Assembly: GCA_009773515.1 (NCBI GenBank)
Contig: WSXX01000011.1
Span: 104,580-168,579 of the forward strand
Reading direction: 5' to 3'
From: Bacteroidota bacterium
GTDB lineage: Bacteria; Bacteroidota; Bacteroidia; Bacteroidales; Lentimicrobiaceae
Length of the DNA stretch: 64,000 nt
Shown in pieces: positions 26,759 to 34,629 of the stretch (the stretch's first letter is position 1; the number at the start of each line of letters is the position of its first letter). Below the pieces are notes generated by a model. The model had not been told where the DNA came from, did not search any database, and saw only the letters and a program-made list of their open reading frames with translations. Position numbers and translations under genes: made by a program.

Positions 26759-29116
26759 ATGGGTAAAACCGGAACATCCTCAAAGTTAAGCAGAGCAGGC
26801 ACACCTATCGCCATTATCCTGCGGAAAAGGATTGTGATTGTTATAGCTTTGGTTGTAATTCTGCCATTTTTTTTGTTTCTGTTGCTGAATACTTTGTTCC
26901 CGCTCAAACCACTGAACCGGGATTTTTCTGCAACCGTAACCTCAGCCGACGGGCAATTGCTGCATGCGTTTCTCACCAACGACCATAAATGGAGGCTGAA
27001 AGCTGATCTCCTTGAGATTACCAACGATCTCAAAAAAACCATTGTTTTTAAAGAAGACAAGTACTTCTATCTGCATCCGGGAATAAATCCTGTTGCCATT
27101 GTAAGGGCAGCGGTAAATAACCTCCGGAAAGGAAGACGAACTTCAGGAGCTTCGACAATCACCATGCAACTTGCCCGGCTTCTGGAGCCTGCTCCACGCA
27201 CTCCGGCAGTAAAAATAAGGGAAATGTTCAGGTCGCTGCAACTGGAGTGGTATCTGAGCAAAGATGAAATTTTGCAGCTTTATTTTAACCTTTTACCTTA
27301 CGGCGGCAATATTGAAGGTGTAAAATCAGCATCTCTGATTTATTTTGACGAAGAGCCCGAAGCCCTTAGTCTGGCGCAGGTGGTTATGCTCACTGTAATT
27401 CCAAACGATCCGAATCAACTCAGGCCCGGCGCTGATGCAGCAAAGCTGATGAAATGGCGCAATCACTGGCTTACCGAAATGCGTAAGAAGAAATTATTTC
27501 CGGATGATGTGATTGAAGATGCGCTGAATGAGCCTTTTACGTCCGCAAGGCACGATATTCCACGCGATGCACCGCATTTTGCCTATCGTTTCCGAAAATC
27601 CGGCACATCCGGAGAAATAAGATCGGCTTTAAACCCTGAAACACAGCACAGGGTTGAAACACAGGCAGCCAATTACGTCAGGAGGCTTCGCTCAATGCAG
27701 ATCAACAATCTGGCGGTGCTGGTGGTCAACAATCAAACCATGGAAGTTGAGGCTTATGTGGGTTCGGCTGGTTTTAATGAAGATGCTTTTCAGGGTCAGG
27801 TTGACGGAATCACTGCTTTGCGTTCGCCGGGCTCTGCTTTAAAACCATTGCTCTATGCGCTGGCTTTTGACGATGGCCATATTACGCCTAAAATGGTGAT
27901 TACCGATGTGCCGCAGAACTTTGCAGGTTATCGGCCTGAAAATTATGACGAAACTTATCGTGGAAAAGTAACTGTGGAACAAGCGCTGGCATTGTCGCTC
28001 AATGTTCCTGCCGTGGAATTGCTTGATAAACTTGGCGTTGACCGTTTCAACAATTCATTGGCTGATGCAGGATTCCGATGGATTGCCTCAAACCGAAAAA
28101 AGCTTGGTCTTTCAGTGATTCTTGGGGGATGCGGCACCACACTTGAAGAACTTACCGCACTTTATGCAGCTTTTGCCAACGATGGTATTTACAGGCCATT
28201 GCGGTTTTTACAGGGAAGCGACTCCCTGCCTTCAGATACAATCTGCTCGCCGGGAGCTGCTTTTATGATCACCGGAATCCTCACACAATTGCATCGTCCT
28301 GACCTGCCAAATCAATATCAGATGGCGGCGAATCTCCCTAAAATTGCCTGGAAAACCGGAACTTCCTACGGACGCAGAGATGGATGGGCTATCGGATATA
28401 ACCGTGAATACACAATTGGTGTGTGGGTCGGTAATTTTCCCGGAAACGGTGTACCCGAACTTAATGGTGCTGAATTTGCCGTGCCATTGCTTTTCAACAT
28501 CTTCAATTCCATTCAACCGCGGCAATCTGACAACTGGTTTAACCCGCCGGCTGATCTTGATTTCCGGCTAGTCTGTTCCGAAACCGGTATGCCACCCGAC
28601 ACTTTTTGCCATCATCAGATTATGGATTATTTCCTGCCGGGAATATCACCCTCCATGCGCTGCAATCATCTGCAAAAACAGTTTGTAAACGAATCAAAAA
28701 CCCTCAGCTATTGCCGGACATGCCTTCCCGAAAAAGGCTACCGGGAAGTGTTTTATCCCCACTACCCTTCCGGGCTGATATCGTGGTATAATGAAATGCA
28801 GATTCCGTACAAATCTGTACCTCAGCACAATCCGGATTGCCCATCGGTAAAAGTCAGCGGTGCTCCGCTCATAACATCACTTACCGATGGCGCTGAATAT
28901 CTGCTTTTCAGAGGAAGAAAACAGCAACTGATGCTTACCTGTAATGCCGAAAACGGCGTGGCAAAAGTATATTGGTATCTGAATGATAAATTTTACAAAA
29001 CAGCCAACCCGAATGAAAAGGTTTTCTTTCTCCCTGATGCCGGCAATTACAAAATCAGCTGCACAGATGACCGGGGAAGGAACAGTGATATGTGGGTGAA
29101 GGTGACGTTTATTTGA
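26759..29116 (+). CDS. pbpC: Penicillin-binding protein 1C
   Basis: Bifunctional peptidoglycan synthase of the PBP1C class. The 785 residues have a membrane anchor (about 24-45), a GT51 glycosyltransferase domain (FKEDKYFYLHPGINP with catalytic E99, and GASTITMQLARLLEP), a transpeptidase domain with S359-x-x-K362 in RSPGSALKPLL and K532-T-G in WKTGTSYGRRDGWA, and a C-terminal BiPBP_C beta-domain (about 690-785) that defines PBP1C. It starts 28 bp after the desulfurase-SelD stop, so it may be in the same transcript, though the functions are unrelated. Confidence 0.95.
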   Translation: MGKTGTSSKLSRAGTPIAIILRKRIVIVIALVVILPFFLFLLLNTLFPLKPLNRDFSATVTSADGQLLHAFLTNDHKWRLKADLLEITNDLKKTIVFKEDKYFYLHPGINPVAIVRAAVNNLRKGRRTSGASTITMQLARLLEPAPRTPAVKIREMFRSLQLEWYLSKDEILQLYFNLLPYGGNIEGVKSASLIYFDEEPEALSLAQVVMLTVIPNDPNQLRPGADAAKLMKWRNHWLTEMRKKKLFPDDVIEDALNEPFTSARHDIPRDAPHFAYRFRKSGTSGEIRSALNPETQHRVETQAANYVRRLRSMQINNLAVLVVNNQTMEVEAYVGSAGFNEDAFQGQVDGITALRSPGSALKPLLYALAFDDGHITPKMVITDVPQNFAGYRPENYDETYRGKVTVEQALALSLNVPAVELLDKLGVDRFNNSLADAGFRWIASNRKKLGLSVILGGCGTTLEELTALYAAFANDGIYRPLRFLQGSDSLPSDTICSPGAAFMITGILTQLHRPDLPNQYQMAANLPKIAWKTGTSYGRRDGWAIGYNREYTIGVWVGNFPGNGVPELNGAEFAVPLLFNIFNSIQPRQSDNWFNPPADLDFRLVCSETGMPPDTFCHHQIMDYFLPGISPSMRCNHLQKQFVNESKTLSYCRTCLPEKGYREVFYPHYPSGLISWYNEMQIPYKSVPQHNPDCPSVKVSGAPLITSLTDGAEYLLFRGRKQQLMLTCNAENGVAKVYWYLNDKFYKTANPNEKVFFLPDAGNYKISCTDDRGRNSDMWVKVTFI

Positions 29117-29129
29117 GAATAAATGATGA

Positions 29130-29278
29130 CAGAGGTCAGAGGCCGGAGGTCGGAGGTCAGAGGTGAGAGGCTGGAGGTCAGAGGTCAGAGGTCAGATGTC
29201 GGATGTCGGATTGCGGATGTCGGATGCCGGATGTCAGAGGTTGGAGAATTGGAAATTAGAAATTAGAAATTAGAAATT
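29130..29278. repeat. Heptanucleotide tandem-repeat island (GAGGTCA/GAAATTA)
   Basis: Starting 14 bp after the pbpC stop, a degenerate array of 7-bp units runs to 29278. The first part is GAGGTCA with variants GAGGTCG and GATGTCG; the last part (29252-29278) is nearly four exact GAAATTA units. The ychF promoter begins 13 bp later. The island has no coding signal. Related islands occur at 32548-32578 and, on the opposite strand, at 36021-36127. Confidence 0.9.
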
Positions 29279-29290
29279 CTCTCCTTTACC

Positions 29291-29298
29291 TATCTTTG
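29291..29298 (+). promoter_or_regulatory. ychF -7 element
   Basis: TATCTTTG, an exact TAnnTTTG match, followed by CACCCCAAAAACAAA. The same TTTGCACCCCAAAAACAAA string occurs upstream of prfA at 54308. The ychF ATG is 29 bp downstream. Confidence 0.65.
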
Positions 29299-29327
29299 CA
29301 CCCCAAAAACAAATACATTTCAAACCT

Positions 29328-30425
29328 ATGGCATTAAAATGCGGCATCGTTGGGCTTACCAACATTGGTAAAACCACGATTTTCAATTGCATCTCCAATA
29401 CAAAAGGGCAGACTTCAAACTTCGCTTACAGCACCAACAAATCAAATCTCGGACAGGTAAATGTACCTGACGACAGGTTGATTGAAATTGACAATCTGAT
29501 TCATTCGGCTAGAATAGTGCCTGTAACGGTTGAGATTATGGACATTCCCGGACTGGCAAAAGGTGCAAGTCAGGGCGAAGGTGTTGGAAACAAGTTTCTT
29601 GCCGACATACAGCAAACCGATGCCATTATTCATGTGGTTCGTTGTTTTGATGACGAAAACCTGCCACATGTTGAAGGCTCTGTAAATCCGGTTCGCGATC
29701 GTGAAATTGTTGACCTTGAGCTGCAGATTCGTGACCTTGATCTGGTAGAACGAAAGATTCAGCGCCTTGAAAAAGCCGCCAAAACCGGCGATAAAGATGC
29801 CAAACATGGTGTTGATGTTTTAACTTCAGTGAAAAACCACCTTGAAGATTTTCAATCGGTGCGTACCCTTGAAATCGCAGAAACTGACCGCCGATTTATC
29901 GATGATATGTATCTGCTTACCGACAAACCGGTAATTTATGTTTGTAATGTTGACGATGCTTCTGCAGTATCCGGGAATAAATATACTGAGGCACTTAAAG
30001 AGGCCGTTAAAAACGAAAATACTGAAGTAATTATCATTGCAGGTGCCCTCGAAGCTGAAATTACTGAGCTTGAAAGTGCCGAAGACCGTAAGGTTTTCCT
30101 TGAAGATGCCGGCCTCACTGAGCCAGGCGTAAACCGACTGGTTCGCTCGGCTTATGCAATTCTGAACCTCCAGTCATTTTTTACTGCAGGACCAATGGAA
30201 GTCCGTGCATGGACCATAAAAAAAGGAATGACAGCTCCGCAGGCTGCAGGTGTGATCCACAGCGACCTTGAGCGGGGATTTATACGTGCCGAAGTAATGA
30301 AATACACAGACTTTGTTGCACTTAAATCAGAGCATGCCTGCCGCACTGCCGGAAAACTGGCTGTTGAAGGAAAAAGTTATGTGATTCAAGATGGTGATAT
30401 TATCAACATCAGGTTTAATGTGTAA
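29328..30425 (+). CDS. ychF: YchF/OLA1-family ribosome-binding ATPase
   Basis: Translation-associated P-loop ATPase of the Obg group. The 365 residues have G1 GLTNIGKTTIFNCI, G3 DIPGLAKGASQGEGVGN, a coiled-coil insertion (about 120-200), and the C-terminal TGS/ubiquitin-like domain (about 280-365, ending YVIQDGDIINIRFNV). The G4 position, NxxE in E. coli YchF and giving ATP preference, reads NVDD here, a conservative change that still departs from the GTPase NKxD. It is probably transcribed alone from the promoter at 29291 and ends at the palindromic terminator at 30560. Confidence 0.95.
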   Translation: MALKCGIVGLTNIGKTTIFNCISNTKGQTSNFAYSTNKSNLGQVNVPDDRLIEIDNLIHSARIVPVTVEIMDIPGLAKGASQGEGVGNKFLADIQQTDAIIHVVRCFDDENLPHVEGSVNPVRDREIVDLELQIRDLDLVERKIQRLEKAAKTGDKDAKHGVDVLTSVKNHLEDFQSVRTLEIAETDRRFIDDMYLLTDKPVIYVCNVDDASAVSGNKYTEALKEAVKNENTEVIIIAGALEAEITELESAEDRKVFLEDAGLTEPGVNRLVRSAYAILNLQSFFTAGPMEVRAWTIKKGMTAPQAAGVIHSDLERGFIRAEVMKYTDFVALKSEHACRTAGKLAVEGKSYVIQDGDIINIRFNV

Positions 30426-30446
30426 ATATCCCGCAACTGATTTACC

Positions 30447-30538
30447 AAAACCCCTGACAGGGTTTTGCTACCTATCAAGAGGTTAGCGCGCATCTGATTG
30501 GCTGCCCATTTTAAAAGGGTTCGCAACCCAGTCAGGGG
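30447..30538. repeat. Nested inverted repeats with CCCCTGAC/GTCAGGGG outer arms
   Basis: Outer arms CCCCTGAC (30451-30458) and GTCAGGGG (30531-30538) enclose two small hairpins: AAAACCC/GGGTTTT at 30447-30466 and GGGTT/AACCC at 30517-30529. The outer arms resemble the CAGGG-containing inverted repeats at 2541 and 56299. It lies between convergent ychF and the PLP-enzyme gene. Confidence 0.65.
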
Positions 30539-30559
30539 TCGCCGCCAAAGGAATATTGC

Positions 30560-30597
30560 AAAAATCCGGATTCAGAAATTTCTGAATCCGGATTTTT
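30560..30597. terminator. Perfect 38-bp palindrome, bidirectional terminator
   Basis: A perfect inverted repeat: each 19-base half begins AAAAATCCGGATTCAG when read towards the centre from its own strand, and the flanks end in T-runs. It lies between the convergent ychF and PLP-enzyme genes and can end transcripts from both sides. Confidence 0.85.
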
Positions 30598-30640
30598 GTT
30601 TAAAAACCTGGCAGTATAATTCAAACGCATTCAACAATTC

Positions 30641-30664
30641 TTTGCGCCTTTGCGTCCTTGCGTG
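30641..30664. repeat. Period-8 short tandem repeat (TTTGCGYC)
   Basis: Three adjacent 8-bp units, TTTGCGCC, TTTGCGTC and CTTGCGTG, lie 24 bp beyond the 3' end of the PLP-enzyme gene. A shorter, decayed version (TTTGCGTC then TTTATGCG) is at 54258-54273. Confidence 0.7.
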
Positions 30665-30687
30665 AATCTTAAACGTCTCCAACTTTT

Positions 30688-31890
30688 TTATTTCAGCACT
30701 CCAACTTTTTTCAGGCTGCTTTCAATTTTCATCCAGCTGCGCTCAATATCATTATCAAGACCAACACTATAGCGGACCAAACCTTCGCTCAGTCCCATTT
30801 CGCGCTGAACTTCATCGGGCACTTCGCTTGAAGTACTTTTACCGGAATTACTGAAAAGCGTTTTAAAATATCCAAGGCTGACTGCCAGATATCCGACATC
30901 ATTTGCTTCCATATCTTCCATAAATATCGATGCCTTTTCAGATGTATCCAGATCAATCGCAATCATTCCACCAAACCCGAACTGAGGATTCATCATTGAC
31001 TTCAGCAAATCATGACCCGGATGTGATGGCAAACCGGGATAAATTGTGCGTAAACCTGCAGCTTCAAATCTTTCGGCAAGATAAGCAGCATTGTAACTGT
31101 GCTGCTTCATGCGGATATGTAAGGTATGCATATTTTTAAGAATAGACGAAGAACGGTAAGGATCAAGCACCGGACCCAGAAGCATTGCAGTTCCATCGTT
31201 TACATCAATCATTGAGTTGATAAATTCGTTGGTTGAACAGATGGCTCCGGCAACGCAATCATTTTTACCATTTACAAATTTGGTGAGGCTATAAACCACA
31301 ATGTGTGCGCCCAAACGTGCAGGGCTTACAATCATCGGGGTAAAGGTATTGTCAACCACAAGTTTGATTTCGTGCTTGTTGGCGATGGCCGCCAATGCAG
31401 GAATATCAGAAATCTGCAGAAGCGGATTTGTCATGGTTTCGGTATAAATCATCCGGGTATTTGGTCGGATGGCTGCTTCAACCGCTTTCAGATCGGTGAT
31501 ATCAACAAAAGAAACCTGAACATTGAATTTCTTCAGGTAATTTGCCAGAAAAGCAAATGTTCCGCCATAAGTGGTGATGCTTGAAACGATATGATCGCCG
31601 CAACTGATCAAATGAAGAATTGTGGAAGTGATTGCTCCCATTCCACTACCGGTCACCCAGCCTGCTTCGGTACCTTCCATGGCAGCCATCGCATCAGCAA
31701 GATATTTGTTGCTCGGATTCCAGTGGCGTGAATAAAGAAAACAACCTTCAGCTTCGCCATGAAAAGTATCAACCATGGTTTTGGCCTGCATAAAGGTAAA
31801 TGTGGCGGAATCACAGATGGATGGATTAACATCGCCATACTCTCCGAACTGGCGGAGATCCTGAATCTGACTTGCGGGATCGAATTTCAT
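30688..31890 (-). CDS. Cys/Met-metabolism PLP-dependent enzyme (gamma-lyase/synthase type)
   Basis: A 400-residue PLP enzyme of the cystathionine gamma-synthase/methionine gamma-lyase/O-acetylhomoserine sulfhydrylase group. The Schiff-base lysine is K204 in VVYSLTKFVNGKND, preceded by VVDNTFTPMIVSPARLGAH. The substrate-specific residues are not clear enough to choose between lyase and sulfhydrylase; the N-terminal SRHWNPSNKYLADAMAAMEG is family-typical. It is divergently arranged with an Lrp/AsnC regulator, a common layout for amino-acid-responsive control, so that regulator is a likely controller. A promoter (TTG-N19-TATTTTTG) lies at 31948-31977. Confidence 0.9.
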   Translation of the reverse strand: MKFDPASQIQDLRQFGEYGDVNPSICDSATFTFMQAKTMVDTFHGEAEGCFLYSRHWNPSNKYLADAMAAMEGTEAGWVTGSGMGAITSTILHLISCGDHIVSSITTYGGTFAFLANYLKKFNVQVSFVDITDLKAVEAAIRPNTRMIYTETMTNPLLQISDIPALAAIANKHEIKLVVDNTFTPMIVSPARLGAHIVVYSLTKFVNGKNDCVAGAICSTNEFINSMIDVNDGTAMLLGPVLDPYRSSSILKNMHTLHIRMKQHSYNAAYLAERFEAAGLRTIYPGLPSHPGHDLLKSMMNPQFGFGGMIAIDLDTSEKASIFMEDMEANDVGYLAVSLGYFKTLFSNSGKSTSSEVPDEVQREMGLSEGLVRYSVGLDNDIERSWMKIESSLKKVGVLK

Positions 31891-31947
31891 AATATTATGG
31901 TTTTAAAGGGTTTTTAAAATTTCTTTACGGTTTGAGAACCGACCTGA

Positions 31948-31977
31948 CAAAAATATCATTATTACATCAATGGTCAA
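31948..31977 (-). promoter_or_regulatory. Promoter of the PLP-enzyme gene
   Basis: On the minus strand TTG (31975-31977) is followed after 19 bp by TATTTTTG (31948-31955). It lies in the shared spacer with the Lrp/AsnC gene, where an Lrp-type regulator could bind the very AT-rich stretch. Confidence 0.6.
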
Positions 31978-32076
31978 TCAATTTTGATATTATTACGGAT
32001 TATTTACTGAAATATTTAAATATTGTTATAATTCTACCGATTTTTGCAAAAATATCTAATCTAAACTGCCTGAAAT

Positions 32077-32544
32077 ATGATCCACAACTTTCATCTTGAT
32101 AGTCTTGACAAAAAAATCATCAATTTCCTTAATGAAGACGCCCGAATGCCGTTTGTTGAAGTTGCCCGTCGATGCAAAGTTTCGGGTGCAGCCATCCACC
32201 AGCGGGTTGCAAAAATGGAAGAAGCAGGAGTTATTTCAGGTTCTTCACTCAGATTAAACCCAAAGGGAATGGGGTATCAGACTTGTGCATTCATTGGAAT
32301 TCAGGTAAACCTCACCAGCACATCAACACACGATGAGGTGTTCAGAAAAATCAAGAAAATTCCGGAAATCGTAGAATGTCATCATATTTCAGGTAAATAT
32401 TCACTGCTGGTCAAGTTGTTTACGCGCAACAATGAGCATCTGAAGCAGGTGATTGTAGAACAGATTCAGTCCATTCCTGAAATTACCTTTACCGAAACAT
32501 TTATTTCGCTGGAAACCGGGTTTGAGAGGGAACTTGGCTTGTAA
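32077..32544 (+). CDS. Lrp/AsnC family transcriptional regulator
   Basis: A 155-residue regulator with an N-terminal AsnC-type helix-turn-helix (LDKKIINFLNEDARMPFVEV, then ARRCKVSGAAIHQRVAKMEE) and a C-terminal RAM/ligand-binding domain (about 70-150; AFIGIQVNLTSTSTHDEV, VECHHISGKYSLLVKLF). It probably senses an amino acid and controls the divergent PLP-enzyme gene and perhaps itself. The spacer of 186 bp is AT-rich, and a near-match -7 (GATTTTTG) lies about 35 bp before its ATG. Confidence 0.92.
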   Translation: MIHNFHLDSLDKKIINFLNEDARMPFVEVARRCKVSGAAIHQRVAKMEEAGVISGSSLRLNPKGMGYQTCAFIGIQVNLTSTSTHDEVFRKIKKIPEIVECHHISGKYSLLVKLFTRNNEHLKQVIVEQIQSIPEITFTETFISLETGFERELGL

Positions 32545-32547
32545 AAT

Positions 32548-32578
32548 GAAAAGTGATAAGTGAAAAGTGAAAAGTGAA
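32548..32578. repeat. Heptanucleotide tandem repeat (GAAAAGT)
   Basis: GAAAAGT, GATAAGT, GAAAAGT, GAAAAGT and a partial unit, period exactly 7, beginning 3 bp after the Lrp/AsnC stop codon. It is the third heptad island in this window placed immediately after a coding sequence. Confidence 0.85.
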
Positions 32579-32673
32579 TACACAATTTCGACCCTCCTCG
32601 GCAACTTGAACTGGTGAAAAGATCGAACCAGTTTGAGATAGAATTGGGGAGTTAATCATTGAAAAAACCAGAA

Positions 32674-33297
32674 TCACTCACTATCCGGGGTTTCATCACC
32701 CATCTCTTCCCGGAACTTTTTATCAACCAGCCCGGCGATCCTTTTAACAAAATCTTCGAGCGATTCACCCTTTATTGAATCTGAATTTTCAAGAAGGTCA
32801 GCAAAGGCGTCCATAATGTAATTGTATTTCCGGAAGCTCTCTTTCAGCACATTCAGATCATTGGTTTCCCAATAACCTCCCTCATCAGTCATATGAAAAA
32901 CGGATAGGTATTTTTTTTCCAGATAGCGAAATAATGTGACCACCTTAATATGCTCCTCAATGCCTGCATACTGGGTTTTTGTCCAGGGCATATAGAGGAA
33001 TTTCTTTCGTTCTTCATCTGTTTCACTGCTCCAATGCTGCAAAAGTAAAGGGGTACTCATCCTCCCATTCGATAAAAAGCAAAGCCAGACCGGTTCACTT
33101 CCGGGAGGGATAACACAAAGGCCATAAACAGTTTCCATATTGAAACCGGAACTATCAAAGCCTTGTTCAGGAAATTCACTATCGAAAATTTCACACCTCC
33201 ATCCAAAGGTTTTTGCAATATCGCTAACCTCTGAAATCATATCCGGTAAAATGGCTGGATCGGACAATGAACCGCTATAATGTATGCTAAGACCCAT
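32674..33297 (-). CDS. Uncharacterised protein, 207 aa
   Basis: A soluble 207-residue protein beginning MGLSIHYSGSLSDPAIL, with no signal peptide or membrane segment. A central region (TVYGLCVIPPGSEPVWLCFL and QYAGIEEHIKVVTLFRYLEK) looks like an alpha/beta fold, and the last 50 residues are charged and helical (ESLEDFVKRIAGLVDKKFRE). I do not recognise the family with confidence. It sits alone between the Lrp/AsnC gene and a membrane-protein gene on the same strand, 203 bp away. Confidence 0.7.
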   Translation of the reverse strand: MGLSIHYSGSLSDPAILPDMISEVSDIAKTFGWRCEIFDSEFPEQGFDSSGFNMETVYGLCVIPPGSEPVWLCFLSNGRMSTPLLLQHWSSETDEERKKFLYMPWTKTQYAGIEEHIKVVTLFRYLEKKYLSVFHMTDEGGYWETNDLNVLKESFRKYNYIMDAFADLLENSDSIKGESLEDFVKRIAGLVDKKFREEMGDETPDSE

Positions 33298-33500
33298 TTT
33301 CTAAAAGAGTTTTGAATAATTTGACAACTGAAACCACAATTTAAATCTGTAAGCCTTTGATAAAGGTAGATAATTTTCACAATCAGGTAATAAAACTTCC
33401 CGGTATTGCTTCAGCAAGTTCAGCCAACACTTAACAGAAGAGAATTAAAACCAGATGATTGAAAGCGCAAAATATTGATAACCAAAAGATGGAAATCAAA

Positions 33501-34334
33501 CTATTTCAGCTTATTCAGATCCTCCAGAACAGCTTCGATTTTTCCATTTATTTCAATCATTTTCGTTTCATATTTATCAGAATCCACGGAAAATGAGCTG
33601 TCAATGGTTTTAAACAATGCAATTCGAAGCTGCGAATACTCACGAAGAAGGCCGTTCTGCTTTATCAGCAAGCCATCAAGATTTTCTATTGCATCTAAGG
33701 TATCCAATATCACCAGGTTTCTTTCCCATGCCGGAATGCCGGTTGTGCGGATAAATCCCTGAATGCGCATTGGAGAAGCACCTTCAGGAATTTCATACAA
33801 CATCATGGCTTCTTCTTCATTTTTTGAAAAGACATCTATTTTTCTGTCGTATTTTTCTGAATCAAAATCTTCAGTAGTAGCAAAGGCATATGCAAAAAAC
33901 ATTCCCACCAGAACAACTGATGCAGCAAATCCTATTCCGGCAGCCTTCCAGACAGAATAAAAACTCCCGCCTGCTTTCTTATGATTATCAAGAGCTTCGC
34001 CCTGATACCGCTTCAAAACATACCACACTATTAATGTATAAATCGCCGGGAAAAGGGCATTGGGAATTTTGTCAATAATATGCTCAGGACTCAAAATAAT
34101 CAGGATAAAGAAGATAATTGTAAAAGCAATGGAAATAAACAAGGTGTGTTTGCCATAGGTCTCATTGCCAAGGTTGATAAAATTCCTGCGGATCAAAAAA
34201 CCAGCAGCAACCGGAGTACCTAAAAATGTTGCAATGTTGATAGATCGCTCAGAGTAAAGCATTAGTGGTAAATCTGTATAATCTTTTCGCTGTGAAGGAC
34301 TTTCTGCAGGATTGATCTGTTCATTTGAATTCAT
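33501..34334 (-). CDS. Uncharacterised membrane protein with C-terminal coiled coil
   Basis: A 277-residue protein if started at the ATG at 34334; a longer frame to 34415 would begin inside a promoter element and is rejected. A soluble N-terminus is followed by membrane segments: STFLGTPVAAGFLI-like, then HTLFISIAFTIIFFILIIL, then NALFPAIYTLIVWYVL, and AAGIGFAASVVLVGMFFAYA. The last 130 residues are soluble and end in a helical, heptad-like stretch (MIEINGKIEAVLEDLNKLK). The function is unknown. The promoter at 34413-34443 suggests single-gene transcription. Confidence 0.75.
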   Translation of the reverse strand: MNSNEQINPAESPSQRKDYTDLPLMLYSERSINIATFLGTPVAAGFLIRRNFINLGNETYGKHTLFISIAFTIIFFILIILSPEHIIDKIPNALFPAIYTLIVWYVLKRYQGEALDNHKKAGGSFYSVWKAAGIGFAASVVLVGMFFAYAFATTEDFDSEKYDRKIDVFSKNEEEAMMLYEIPEGASPMRIQGFIRTTGIPAWERNLVILDTLDAIENLDGLLIKQNGLLREYSQLRIALFKTIDSSFSVDSDKYETKMIEINGKIEAVLEDLNKLK

Positions 34335-34412
34335 ATATTTCCAATATTTAAGGGTAAGTATTATTTGAATCGCACTGGTCTTTACTAAAAAATGATGAAA
34401 CTGAATACCGGA

Positions 34413-34443
34413 CAAAAATATGCTATTGAAAAATAAATTGCAA
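34413..34443 (-). promoter_or_regulatory. Promoter of the membrane-protein gene
   Basis: On the minus strand TTG (34441-34443), 20 bp, then TATTTTTG (34413-34420), a good match to both elements. Transcription would start near 34406, supporting the ATG at 34334. Confidence 0.65.
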
Positions 34444-34594
34444 CTAATCTGGAAATGTTTGTTTCACATTCTATCACCGCCAAACAACATTTGCAAAACC
34501 ACCCCAATCACATTGAATCTTAAATTCAATAATGCAATCCCCGCTCCCCCCTAAAACAAATCCCTTTACTGCTTGTTGAAGCCGTGTAAATTCT

Positions 34595-34602
34595 TAATTT
34601 TG
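34595..34602 (+). promoter_or_regulatory. lpd -7 element
   Basis: TAATTTTG matches the consensus, and a CTTG lies about 19 bp upstream (34572-34575). The ATG is 27 bp downstream. Confidence 0.55.
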
Positions 34603-34629
34603 CAAATCATAATATTAAATTGATTCACT

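Noticed and set aside
29128..29327. CRISPR or coding content in the GAGGTCA island
   Set aside because: The period is 7 bp with no spacers, and frames are not conserved through the degenerate units.
30688..32544. Naming the PLP enzyme as methionine gamma-lyase
   Set aside because: The specificity-determining residues could not be assigned from sequence alone, so only the broader family is given.
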